Below, one piece after another: positions 24,994 through 33,357 of a DNA stretch of 64,000 nt. How positions within the stretch are numbered: position 1 is the first letter of the stretch; every line of letters starts with the position of its first letter. Made by a program: the position numbers and the translations under genes. The DNA comes from Flavobacteriales bacterium UBA7666 (GTDB lineage Bacteria > Bacteroidota > Bacteroidia > Flavobacteriales_D > Crocinitomicaceae), in the NCBI GenBank assembly GCA_002483265.1, contig DLHO01000007.1, positions 41,773 through 105,772 on the forward strand, read 5' to 3'. The notes below the pieces were generated by a model. That model was not told the DNA's origin, searched no databases, and saw nothing but the letters and a program-made list of their open reading frames with translations.

Positions 24994-25428
24994 CTATTTC
25001 TGCTTCTCGTTAAAACTCATCATCCAGTTGATCCCGAATTTGTCTTGCCACATTCCAAAGTAATCACCCCAAAAAGTGGTATCCATTGGCATCGTTACAT
25101 TTCCTTCTGCAGATAAACCTTCAAACAAACGATCTGCTTCGTCTTTACTGGCAGCGGTGATTGAAATGGAGAAATTGTTTCCTACTTTAAAACTGGAAGC
25201 CCATTCACCACCGGTATCGCTTCCCATCAAAATAGTTTCCTTACTGATTGGTAACGAAACGTGCATGATTTTCTCACCCATTGCCGGATCCATTTTATTC
25301 CCATCTTCTTGTGGCATGTCCTTGAATTTTCCAATATAAGGGAATTCACCTCCAAAAACCGATTGATAAAATAGAAATGCTTCTTCACAATTTCCATTAA
25401 AAGTTAAATATGCATTTACTGTTGCCAT
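24994..25428 (-). CDS. PhnB-like VOC (glyoxalase/bleomycin resistance) family protein
   Basis: The 144-residue protein has the two beta-alpha-beta-beta-beta modules of the vicinal oxygen chelate fold. The PhnB-like features are AYLTFNGNCEEAFLFYQSVFGGEF at the N-terminus, then IMHVSLPI, ILMGSD and the C-terminal TFWGDYFGMWQDKFGINWMM. The substrate is not known for this subgroup. It follows the SRPBCC gene by 12 bases, so the two are probably made together. Confidence 0.88.
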   Translation of the reverse strand: MATVNAYLTFNGNCEEAFLFYQSVFGGEFPYIGKFKDMPQEDGNKMDPAMGEKIMHVSLPISKETILMGSDTGGEWASSFKVGNNFSISITAASKDEADRLFEGLSAEGNVTMPMDTTFWGDYFGMWQDKFGINWMMSFNEKQK

Positions 25429-25440
25429 AAGATTTTTAAA

Positions 25441-26319
25441 TTATTTGGTTTCACTCAATTCTTTGACTTTCTCCAGTCCAATCGGAAATTTCTTCTTCAT
25501 AAATTCGATACGGGCATTCGTAACATCCATTTCCACTTCCAATTCGGTCGTATTTGCATTGATTTCTACTAAGCGATAGACATCAAAACAACCGGTCCAG
25601 TGTCTGCTTTCATCATCAATGTCCTGCTCTTCACAATCTTTCATACCTCCTACATGTCTGAAAACAATCAACGAATGCTCTTTAAAGAACATCACGTCAC
25701 TGTATCTGCCGCTTCCTTCCGGAGTCAAAAAATGAACGCGGGAATTGAGGGCTAAATCTCCATTGTAATGAGATCCTTCATCAAAAGGGGTTGTCCAGAT
25801 CTTGTAACTTTCCTTATCCCAAAGTACTTTCCATACCTTTTCTTTTGTTGCATTGATATTAATGGAAAAATGAAGTTTTTCAATCAGGTGTAAATAATTG
25901 CGCAAAGAAGTTTTGATAATGGCATCCCAACCCATTTGGTAATTTTCGGGTGTAAAGTTCGGGCCAGCATCTGAAAAAGATTCCACTCCTTCATGAGTTA
26001 AAGTCAATTTAGAATGATGTTCGTCAATTGGTTCAACAATCCATGTTACAATAGAAGAACCTTCAGATTGTTCGGGATGTTCCCAGGAATGAACAAATTT
26101 TTTCCCGGGCTCTAATTCAAGGACGGTGCAATGATGGAGATACTTACGCGCCTCTGACTCATAAAAGTCGAAACTCTCACCAACAGTTGTTGTAAAGTGA
26201 GGGATGTGAAAATACCACTTTTTAAAATGTGAAGGATTTGTAATGCTTTCCCAAAGATCACGTGCCGGGACATCAAATTGCATGATAGTTTTAACGGTGA
26301 CATTTTTCATACTCTCCAT
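25441..26319 (-). CDS. Protein with two SRPBCC/AHSA1-like domains
   Basis: The 292-residue protein contains two copies of an AHSA1-like hydrophobic-pocket domain. Domain 1 (about 5-140) shows DVPARDLWESITNPSHFKKWYF, and domain 2 (about 150-290) shows INATKEKVWKVLWDKESYKIW. Single-domain members are about 150 residues, so this is a tandem fusion. Two starts, 26319 and 26310, are possible. Function is unknown. Pairing with a PhnB-like VOC gene is common in Bacteroidota. Confidence 0.85.
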   Translation of the reverse strand: MESMKNVTVKTIMQFDVPARDLWESITNPSHFKKWYFHIPHFTTTVGESFDFYESEARKYLHHCTVLELEPGKKFVHSWEHPEQSEGSSIVTWIVEPIDEHHSKLTLTHEGVESFSDAGPNFTPENYQMGWDAIIKTSLRNYLHLIEKLHFSININATKEKVWKVLWDKESYKIWTTPFDEGSHYNGDLALNSRVHFLTPEGSGRYSDVMFFKEHSLIVFRHVGGMKDCEEQDIDDESRHWTGCFDVYRLVEINANTTELEVEMDVTNARIEFMKKKFPIGLEKVKELSETK

Positions 26320-26342
26320 AACCCTTTTTTAGACGTTAAAAC

Positions 26343-26388
26343 ATCAGAATTTCAAGTCCCAATAGCTATCGGGACTTAAAATCCTGAT
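26343..26388. repeat. Symmetrical hairpin with ATAGCTAT core
   Basis: ATCAG and CTGAT enclose ATTT/AAAT and then AAGTCCC/GGGACTT around AATAGCTATC, giving almost 17 pairs in three blocks. It fills the gap between the end of asnB (26395) and the SRPBCC start. Near-perfect symmetry and the AATAGCTATCGGGA core suggest a dispersed REP/MITE-like element, which also could end asnB transcription. Copies elsewhere in the genome would settle this. Confidence 0.5.
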
Positions 26389-26394
26389 ATCAAT

Positions 26395-28293
26395 TTATTT
26401 CCCCCATTTCTCATACCACATCAGGTAAGAAAGCAGGTACCATATTTTTACTCCAAATTCTTTTCGACCAGCTAAAAAGCTCACTTTTAACTTCTCAATT
26501 TCTTTCCAGTGAAAGAATCCGGTTTCATTGATTTTATCTTCAGACAAATAAGTTTCCAAAAGATCACGTAATTCATTCTTTAGCCACGATTCGATTGGAA
26601 TTGCGAATCCCATTTTGGGTCTGTCCATTACTGATTTTGGAATGAAATCGTGCACAATTTCCTTTAAAAGCCATTTTTTGGAACCTTCCCGGAATTTCAA
26701 ATCATCCGGTAATTGAGCAACATATTCGATGAGTCGGTGATCCAATAAAGGTTCCCGGCTCTCTAAACTTACAGACATTGATGCCCGATCTACTTTTTGA
26801 AGGATGTCATCCAATAAATAGGTTTGATAATCCATTGCCTGAGCAAAAGCCAAGGGACTGTAGTTTTTCAATTCTTTGCTGTCGAAGTAAGTACTTAACT
26901 TTTCGAATTGCTTTGTACACAATTGATTAATTTGTTCTTCTGTAAACAATTGACTCACGCTGAGCATGATATTTTGATCACTCGTATTGCGAAGAATCGA
27001 CTTAGTCTTCTCGTATCGTTGGGCGAAATTGTATTTATTCTTAAGTACGGGAATAGAATTAGCAGGAACCAAATTCATTACTCCTGCCATGCTTTTTCGT
27101 GCAAATCCCGGAATTTTATTCAGTCTTTCACCATACTTGAGAATCATTTCATAGCGATTGTACCCTGCAAAAACTTCGTCACCGCCGTCTGCACTTAAAG
27201 CCACAGTAACCTCCCGTTTTGCAATCTTAGAAACCAGGGTTGTTGGAATGGCACTGGAATCGGCAAAGGGTTCGTCATAGAAATAGGGAAGCTCTGCTAT
27301 GAGATCAATTGCATCACGCGCTGTACATTCTGTTTCTGTATGATTTGTTTGTAAGCGATCAGCAATCTCTTTTGCGTAAGGGGCTTCATTTAGTCCAATA
27401 TCCGGAACAGAAATGGTAAATGTGCGTAAAGCTTCCGTCCGATCTTTTTGAAGTAAGGCCGTAACGCAGGTGCTGTCGTATCCACCACTGAGAAACACTC
27501 CAACAGGAACATCTGAAACCATGCGGTATTCACAAGCCGACTTTAAAATATGTTCCGTTTGTTTTTTTGCTTCTTCCGGAGAGATGATCAGTTTGGGTTT
27601 GTTGTAATAATCGTAAACATTCCAATATCGCACCGGATTCGGATTGAATTCCTTCAAAGAGCTTTTAATGTAATGTCCCGGTTGTAGTTTGGAACAATAT
27701 TCAAAGATGCAATGAGGTGTAGGAACGCTTCCATATTGTAAATAAGCCTGAACAGCTTGTGTATTGATTTTTTTCTCGAAATCCGCATGTTTATGAAATG
27801 CCTTTAGTTCGGATGCAAAGAGGAATAATCCGTTCTTATTGTATATAAATAAAGGTTTTACACCTGCACGATCTCTGGCAATAAAGACTTCTTCTGTTTT
27901 TGAATTATAAACGACAAAAGAGAACATTCCAATAAAGTGATCAAGGCACTTTTCGCCCCATTCTCCATAAGCGTGCAAGATCATTTCAGTATCGGATTCT
28001 GCCAAAAAAGAATGCCCCAGCTTTTCAAGTTCGGTTTTGATCTCTGAAAAGTTGTAGATTTCTCCATTAAAAACGATAGTAAATTCATTCCAGCTCATGG
28101 GCTGTTTGCCTAGTTCCGAAAGTTCTAAAATAGAAAGTCTTCTATGCCCTAAGCCGATTTTGTAATGGGAAGTTCCATGGATAAATGTGCCAAATCCATC
28201 TGGTCCGCGATGTGCAAGAGCATGAGTCATTCCTTCGAGATCTTGTTCTGAAGAAGCTCCTTTGAAGTCAATAAATCCCGCTATTCCGCACAT
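26395..28293 (-). CDS. asnB: Asparagine synthase (glutamine-hydrolysing) type amidotransferase 1
   Basis: The 632-residue protein has both AsnB domains. The N-terminal class II glutaminase starts with Cys2 (MCGIAGFIDF) and has HRRLSILELSELGKQPM and FNGEIYNF. The C-terminal ATP-pyrophosphatase domain carries SGGYDST and ALSADGGDEVFAGYNRY. It is complete. At the end of a polysaccharide locus, it may amidate a sugar acid in the glycan and not make free asparagine. A second, shorter homologue lies at 37522. Confidence 0.9.
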   Translation of the reverse strand: MCGIAGFIDFKGASSEQDLEGMTHALAHRGPDGFGTFIHGTSHYKIGLGHRRLSILELSELGKQPMSWNEFTIVFNGEIYNFSEIKTELEKLGHSFLAESDTEMILHAYGEWGEKCLDHFIGMFSFVVYNSKTEEVFIARDRAGVKPLFIYNKNGLFLFASELKAFHKHADFEKKINTQAVQAYLQYGSVPTPHCIFEYCSKLQPGHYIKSSLKEFNPNPVRYWNVYDYYNKPKLIISPEEAKKQTEHILKSACEYRMVSDVPVGVFLSGGYDSTCVTALLQKDRTEALRTFTISVPDIGLNEAPYAKEIADRLQTNHTETECTARDAIDLIAELPYFYDEPFADSSAIPTTLVSKIAKREVTVALSADGGDEVFAGYNRYEMILKYGERLNKIPGFARKSMAGVMNLVPANSIPVLKNKYNFAQRYEKTKSILRNTSDQNIMLSVSQLFTEEQINQLCTKQFEKLSTYFDSKELKNYSPLAFAQAMDYQTYLLDDILQKVDRASMSVSLESREPLLDHRLIEYVAQLPDDLKFREGSKKWLLKEIVHDFIPKSVMDRPKMGFAIPIESWLKNELRDLLETYLSEDKINETGFFHWKEIEKLKVSFLAGRKEFGVKIWYLLSYLMWYEKWGK

Positions 28294-28513
28294 ATCCTTT
28301 TCTTGTTTTATTCACTTTTGCGTAACTAGTAAAGATATGTAAAAACTAGTTGATTAAACATGTCAATTGGTATGATTTTTACGTCATTTTTTCGTCAATT
28401 CAGTATTGAGATGCTGGTGTTGTTAAAAACTCTTTTCATAAATCGTGAAAGCCGTGTATTTATTGAAAAGACTTAATCCCTAACTTTCAGTTCTCATTTA
28501 AACCCTTCAAAAA

Positions 28514-28684
28514 ATGGAAAACACACAAAAATTACAAGAAGAAATCACCGTGCTTGAGGCACAGTTGACGGGGGACATGTTTGCAGATATGGATATCAAA
28601 GACAAAATCCACAACTTGAAAATGCAGGTAGAAGGTGTTCGTCCAATGGATAGTTACATCGAATGCGTTGGTTGCGGTTCTTAA
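28514..28684 (+). CDS. Small protein with C-terminal CVGCGS, unknown function
   Basis: This 56-residue frame is the only + strand gene within the minus-strand locus. It encodes MENTQKLQEEITVLEAQLTG, then DMFADMDIKDKIHNLKMQVE, then GVRPMDSYIECVGCGS. The first 42 residues form an amphipathic helix or short coiled coil; the last six hold two Cys. A TAACTTTC box lies about 27 bases upstream and a good terminator lies 22 bases downstream, so it looks like a real single-gene unit. A leader-plus-Cys-core layout recalls peptide precursors, but no maturation gene is adjacent. Confidence 0.7.
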   Translation: MENTQKLQEEITVLEAQLTGDMFADMDIKDKIHNLKMQVEGVRPMDSYIECVGCGS

Positions 28685-28706
28685 AAGGACTTCACGTAAA
28701 ATGAAC

Positions 28707-28740
28707 AAGGTGCCTAAGCGAAGTCGAAGGCGCCTTTTTT
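28707..28740 (+). terminator. Terminator of the 56-residue gene
   Basis: AAGGTGCCT pairs with AGGCGCCTT (one G-T pair) and six T follow. The loop contains GCGAAGTCGAAG, a word common in dispersed intergenic hairpins of Bacteroidota as far as I recall. Confidence 0.85.
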
Positions 28741-28801
28741 ATTTTCTGGTTGTGAAAGGAGCTTTTACAAAACAGCTAATTTAATAGTGTGAAGAAGTAG
28801 T

Positions 28802-29875
28802 TTATTGAAGCAATTTCAAATAGTTTTCCTTCCAAACCTCCACACTCCAATGCTGCTGAATCGATTCTGTGGCGTGGTGACCAAATTCAGTTCTGAGTGT
28901 TTCGTTTTCCAGTAAAGTACGGATAGCATGTTCCCATTCTTCGCTAGTTTCTGCAATGAATCCGTTTACTTCGTGTTGAATGATCTTGGTGTTTACTCCA
29001 ACCGGGGAAACAATACTAGCCATTCCGAGCGCCATGTATTGCAAGGCTTTGAATCCGCATTTCCCCTCAGACCAAGCGTCTAAAACGAGTGGCATAATCC
29101 CGATCTGAATGGCTGCTAAATCTTCAATTTCTGTTTCTTCTTTCCAATCCTGATAAACCAGAGATTTTAATTGGTAGTTGGGTTTTTTATTGGAAATTAC
29201 TTTGAAACTGAAATCAAATTCATTTTCCAGTTTTCGTAAAATCGGAACTACAAAGTCGAGGTAATGCATCGTAGAATGTGTTCCTGTCCAACCGATGATA
29301 AGGGGTTTCTTTTCCTGATCAACCAATTTCGTGTGTTGATTTTGAATATCGATAGTTGTTGGGATTACTTCCACTTTTGAGTTGAACTGACGTGCATAAT
29401 TTGCCAGGAAATCGTTTCCGGAACTCACTTTGGAAGCCCACTTGATGAGGTAAGGCACTTTCCAATAACATTTGAGCTTTTGAAAACGCGCATTTGCTGA
29501 GCTGTAATTAGGAATCCAAATTGCATCGTCGAAATCGTAAACGTATTTTTTACGCATGATTTTCACAAGAATCCATTCAAAAACCGGTGGGCCGAGATGA
29601 GTCATTTCCCGATGCATGAAAATATGCTTTGCACCGATCAATTGGAACAAGAGTACCCAGCGACGAATAAAATTGTAATTCAGGTCTAGAAATTTCTGAA
29701 TAAAAAGCCCTTTTTTGTATAGTCGTTTCCAGCTTTTTGGCGTGTGAAAGGAATGGTAGTGAATTTCAAAATTGTGTTCCTCCAGAAAAGACAGGTATTG
29801 CTCAAACCGGAAACGCTGAGAAGGAGCTTCACCTTTTGGATATGGAGCAATGATATGGAGTTTTTTCAATTTCAC
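28802..29875 (-). CDS. Glycosyltransferase, GT4-like
   Basis: The 357-residue protein begins with GTG at 29875 (MKLKKLHIIAPYPKGEAPSQRFRF). It has the C-terminal Rossmann half of GT-B enzymes, with LIIGWTGTHSTMHYLD and the nucleotide-sugar region CGFKALQYMALGMASIVSPVG. CACTTTTG lies five bases before the GTG, which fits the leaderless pattern seen elsewhere and supports that start. It is the last gene of the polysaccharide run before asnB 1. Donor and acceptor are unknown. Confidence 0.82.
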   Translation of the reverse strand: MKLKKLHIIAPYPKGEAPSQRFRFEQYLSFLEEHNFEIHYHSFHTPKSWKRLYKKGLFIQKFLDLNYNFIRRWVLLFQLIGAKHIFMHREMTHLGPPVFEWILVKIMRKKYVYDFDDAIWIPNYSSANARFQKLKCYWKVPYLIKWASKVSSGNDFLANYARQFNSKVEVIPTTIDIQNQHTKLVDQEKKPLIIGWTGTHSTMHYLDFVVPILRKLENEFDFSFKVISNKKPNYQLKSLVYQDWKEETEIEDLAAIQIGIMPLVLDAWSEGKCGFKALQYMALGMASIVSPVGVNTKIIQHEVNGFIAETSEEWEHAIRTLLENETLRTEFGHHATESIQQHWSVEVWKENYLKLLQ

Positions 29876-29919
29876 AGAAGCAAAAGTGGGCTTTTTTTTG
29901 AGATTATCTGCAAAGAAAA

Positions 29920-31137
29920 TTATCCAACAAATTTGTCATAGATTTTAAAATACGATTCAACTCCGCGCTCCAAACCAAAATATTCTTTTGCTCCGTGCAT
30001 GGTCTTTTCACGATCAAAATCGGGAAAGTCCAAAGAAAAGGTGGAAAGAGATGATTCATTCGTGTCTTTTAGAACGAGACCGGCTTTATATCGCCATACA
30101 ATTTCATCGGTGTCGCCAACACCGGCATTGCAAATAAGCGGAATTCCCATTGCCATAATCTCTCCTTGCTTTGTAGGAGAAGAAGCTTTCTTTGAAAAGC
30201 TCGGACGGATAAAAAAGATAGAACAATCAAAGAGAGAAATGAAACAGGGAACCTTTTGGTGCTGAACAGAAACCACCCGAATGGAATCAGGAGCAATACC
30301 TAATTGGGTTGCTTCAAGTTGAATAATAGAAGGAGATTCTTTGGTTACGAATAAGAAAACGGCATTCGGTTTTAATTGAACGATGTGTTTGAAAGCTAAG
30401 AGCATTTCTCTCAACTGATACCAAGTTCCAATGGAGCCCACATAACCTACAATAAACTGGTTGTTTAAATGATACTCCAACTTTTTCTTGTGCAGTAAAT
30501 CCTGATCAATCCTTTTCGGATCGAACAGTTTCAAATCTACACAACAAGGAATGACCTCAATTTTTTCGGAAGAGACTTGTTTTAAATTCCAGGATAATAT
30601 TTCATTTTTCCCAATTTCAGTTAAGCTAACGATAGCGTCACTCTCTTCAAAGTATGTCCGTTCTTTCTTTTTGAAATAGGAATAGATGGATTTAAAAAGC
30701 GGATTTTGGATGTTCCAAATTTTTCCTTCCACTCGCTCATCTGCCCAAAATCCACGCATATCAAAAAGCATTCTCACACCTTTTTCCCGTTTCATTTTTA
30801 ATCCTACCAATGCACTGATATAACTTCTACAATGAACCAATTGAAAACATTTTTCCTGATGAAGGATAAAAGCAGTTTTCCGCATTTTTCGAATATCTAG
30901 AATTGTTGATAATACCGGTGGATTCTTGGTATAAAGAAGCGGTTTCCAAAGAATGTTGTGTTCAATACAAAGCGCTTCTATTTTATTTTTTTCCTGAGCG
31001 TATCGATCCGGTTTTTCAAAACTTATCAGAGTGAATTGAAATCCTTTTTTACTCAATCCTATTAAATAGGGAAGTACCTGACTTTGCCCTAAGGGATCAG
31101 TCATACCGTCGTACGACAAGTAAAGTACATTCTTCAT
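29920..31137 (-). CDS. Glycosyltransferase, GT4-like
   Basis: The 405-residue protein has a GT-B layout. The N-terminal half starts MKNVLYLSYDGMTDPLGQSQVLPYL and contains LVHCRSYISALVG. The C-terminal half has IVGYVGSIGTWYQ and the donor-binding segment KQGEIMAMGIPLICNAGVGDTDEIV. It probably adds one sugar to a lipid-linked glycan at the inner face of the membrane. It follows the epimerase gene by 54 bases and precedes another GT4 by 44 bases. Confidence 0.85.
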   Translation of the reverse strand: MKNVLYLSYDGMTDPLGQSQVLPYLIGLSKKGFQFTLISFEKPDRYAQEKNKIEALCIEHNILWKPLLYTKNPPVLSTILDIRKMRKTAFILHQEKCFQLVHCRSYISALVGLKMKREKGVRMLFDMRGFWADERVEGKIWNIQNPLFKSIYSYFKKKERTYFEESDAIVSLTEIGKNEILSWNLKQVSSEKIEVIPCCVDLKLFDPKRIDQDLLHKKKLEYHLNNQFIVGYVGSIGTWYQLREMLLAFKHIVQLKPNAVFLFVTKESPSIIQLEATQLGIAPDSIRVVSVQHQKVPCFISLFDCSIFFIRPSFSKKASSPTKQGEIMAMGIPLICNAGVGDTDEIVWRYKAGLVLKDTNESSLSTFSLDFPDFDREKTMHGAKEYFGLERGVESYFKIYDKFVG

Positions 31138-31191
31138 TTCAGGTTTCAGTTAAATGCGTAATGACTAGTTAACTTAAGATCAAGTTACAGT

Positions 31192-32130
31192 TTATCTCAG
31201 ATTATTCAAAATTATCTGAATACCTTTTTCGAGGCTCGTGAATGGCCTTCCCAGTAACTGGTTCATTTTTGATATATCCGGTTGTCTTCTGGTCATATCG
31301 CCTTCTTCCAGGGGAGGTAAATGCACAATTTTAGATTGAGAATTTGTGAGTCGGATAATTGTTTCTGCCAATTCCATGATAGTTACAATATCTCCGTTTC
31401 CAATATTTGCAACGTCATTGATCACCAGATCAGACTCCATGGCTTTTGTACAAGCATCCAAATGATCGTCAATATAACAGAATGTTCTTGTCTGCAAACC
31501 ATCTCCGTAAACCGGAATATCCTCATTTGCAAGAGCAAGTCGAATGAAGCGGGACATCACAAAATCGGTACTTTGTTTTGATCCATAGGTATTGAAGAAT
31601 CGAAAAATGGTGTAATTCAATCCGTATTCCTGATGATAAGATCGAAAATAGGATTCTCCCACATTTTTTACCACTGCGTATGGTAATCGTGAGTTTAGCG
31701 GCGTAATCGTTTCATGTTGAGGTAAATGAACCGGTTCTCCATAAACTTCTGAAGAAGAAGCGTAAAATACACGAGTTACACCTGTACGCTTTGATAAGTC
31801 TAAAATATTCCTGATTCCATAAATATCATCCAATACCATGATTGGGTTTTCCAACGTTCTCTTTACGCCCACAACTGCCGCATAATGAAAAACATAATCG
31901 AAGTTGTATAAACTGAAAATGGGAGCGATATCGTCAAAGTTATTGACGTCTCCATGAATGAATTTGCAATTGGGATGTTGTGGAATGTTTTCTTTTTTTC
32001 CAGTAAGGAAATTATCCACCAAAACCACAAAATAATCAGGGTTTTGAAGAAATCTGTCTGCAAGGGATGATGGAATAAAACCAGCACCTCCAGTTATAAG
32101 AATATTTTTTTTTGACTGAGTCATTGTCAT
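31192..32130 (-). CDS. NAD-dependent sugar epimerase/dehydratase (extended SDR)
   Basis: The 312-residue protein has the Rossmann motif ITGGAGFIPSSLADRF, the ASSSEVYGEP catalytic Ser segment and YAVVKN with the YxxxK pair. It therefore acts on a nucleotide sugar, most like UDP-glucose 4-epimerase or UDP-glucuronate decarboxylase relatives; the exact reaction is unclear. The start codon overlaps the stop of the WbpG-type gene as ATGA, which fixes the start at 32130 over a second Met two codons later. Confidence 0.88.
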   Translation of the reverse strand: MTMTQSKKNILITGGAGFIPSSLADRFLQNPDYFVVLVDNFLTGKKENIPQHPNCKFIHGDVNNFDDIAPIFSLYNFDYVFHYAAVVGVKRTLENPIMVLDDIYGIRNILDLSKRTGVTRVFYASSSEVYGEPVHLPQHETITPLNSRLPYAVVKNVGESYFRSYHQEYGLNYTIFRFFNTYGSKQSTDFVMSRFIRLALANEDIPVYGDGLQTRTFCYIDDHLDACTKAMESDLVINDVANIGNGDIVTIMELAETIIRLTNSQSKIVHLPPLEEGDMTRRQPDISKMNQLLGRPFTSLEKGIQIILNNLR

Positions 32131-33248
32131 CTTTTTGGAAATAAAAAGCGATAAACGCTGTAGACGAAATTAATCCGCTTTTTTGAATTTGGAAAGTCTT
32201 TATATGTTAAAGGCTTTTGTTTTAGAATAGAATCAAATTCTTCAGCAGAGATTTGCAGTTTTTTACAGATGAAATTCTTTTCCCGTTCTATTGTTTCTGC
32301 ATTGTAAGCAAGTGACTGAAGTTGTTCTAAAGCCTCATCCCGTGTAATTTGATTGGAACAGATTTGCGTGGAAAAAGTCGCTAAACGATAATCAAAACCA
32401 TATTTTACAGGCATAATATAGGATTGCCAAAAACTTGTGTAGCGGGATTCGTGATGTTTTCTATCTGGAAACTTACAACCCAATTCCTTTTCAAGAAGTA
32501 GTCGTGCTTCGTCTTTGTTGTAATCAATCAAATTTAAAGGATAGTACGTTTTAATTCGCTTGATTATTTTATAGTAAAATTCCTTCCAAAGTCCGAATCC
32601 GGGTGTTTTCTCTCTTTTAACTTTGCTAAACTTTCGAACGATGTACCGATAGAGCTTCATGTCTTTCATCACATGGTATCCCCATTGAAGCGGTAAAATC
32701 CCTTCAGATGAATAATTTCCTCCTGATAGAATTGTTTTGATACCATGCTTTTCTGCAATCTGATGCAAAGCGGCCGGAATAGCTAAATCACTGGGAATTT
32801 CAATATCTACAATGGATGATCTCAAAAAAGCCAATTGAATTTCTTTGAATTCAGACCAATCCAGAACAACTGTTTCCAGATCGAGTTCTAATTTTTCGGC
32901 TACACTTTGGATATTTTGAACAGCTAATTCAGTGTTCCATCCGTTATCCAAATGAACTAATAGTGGATTTAATCCGTTGATTTTTGCATAGTACGCTGTA
33001 TAGCAGCTGTCGACACCACCACTGATACCAATCACAGAGTCGTAAGGTTTTTGTTTGCCTTTTGATTTTATCTGATCAATCAAGGCCCGAACCTTTTCAT
33101 CATTTTTCTTCGGATCACTAAATAATGGATTGATCCTTAGGATGTAATCGGAGCAATGATTGCATGTGCCGTCTTCGTTGAACACAATATCCGGATCACT
33201 GGTATCCATGACACATCTTACGCATTGTTGATATTGGGAATCAAGCAT
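32127..33248 (-). CDS. N-acetyl sugar amidotransferase, WbpG/PseA type
   Basis: The 373-residue protein has an N-terminal zinc-knuckle-like cluster (Cys9, Cys12, Cys29, Cys32) and an adenine alpha-hydrolase P-loop SGGVDS (76-81). The block ILSGGNYSSEGILP is typical of the family that converts an acetamido to an acetamidino group on bacterial sugars (WbpG with HisH/HisF partners, or PseA). No HisH or HisF homologue is in the window, so it may act alone or use another ammonia source. It heads a four-gene run. Confidence 0.88.
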   Translation of the reverse strand: MLDSQYQQCVRCVMDTSDPDIVFNEDGTCNHCSDYILRINPLFSDPKKNDEKVRALIDQIKSKGKQKPYDSVIGISGGVDSCYTAYYAKINGLNPLLVHLDNGWNTELAVQNIQSVAEKLELDLETVVLDWSEFKEIQLAFLRSSIVDIEIPSDLAIPAALHQIAEKHGIKTILSGGNYSSEGILPLQWGYHVMKDMKLYRYIVRKFSKVKREKTPGFGLWKEFYYKIIKRIKTYYPLNLIDYNKDEARLLLEKELGCKFPDRKHHESRYTSFWQSYIMPVKYGFDYRLATFSTQICSNQITRDEALEQLQSLAYNAETIEREKNFICKKLQISAEEFDSILKQKPLTYKDFPNSKKRINFVYSVYRFLFPKR

Positions 33249-33252
33249 TTTA

Positions 33253-33260
33253 CAAAATTA
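33253..33260 (-). promoter_or_regulatory. -7 box four bases before the WbpG-type gene
   Basis: Minus-strand TAATTTTG is a full match to TAnnTTTG and is followed by TAAA and then ATG. Transcription would begin at or next to the start codon. The 109-base gap to the upstream glycosyltransferase also favours a promoter here. Confidence 0.55.
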
Positions 33261-33357
33261 GTAGCATCTGCTTATGGAGATACTTTTTTTACGACTAAAA
33301 AATAAGTAGAACTAATGAATGAATATTTGACAACATTAGACGAAAGTTTGGAGAATA

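Noticed and set aside
26908..27198. Plus-strand 96-residue frame within asnB 1
   Set aside because: Antisense shadow of a well-conserved gene with no start signals.
28294..28513. Possible RNA gene in the asnB/small-gene gap
   Set aside because: No cloverleaf, no strong stem and no terminator; the words noted there are more like DNA-binding sites.
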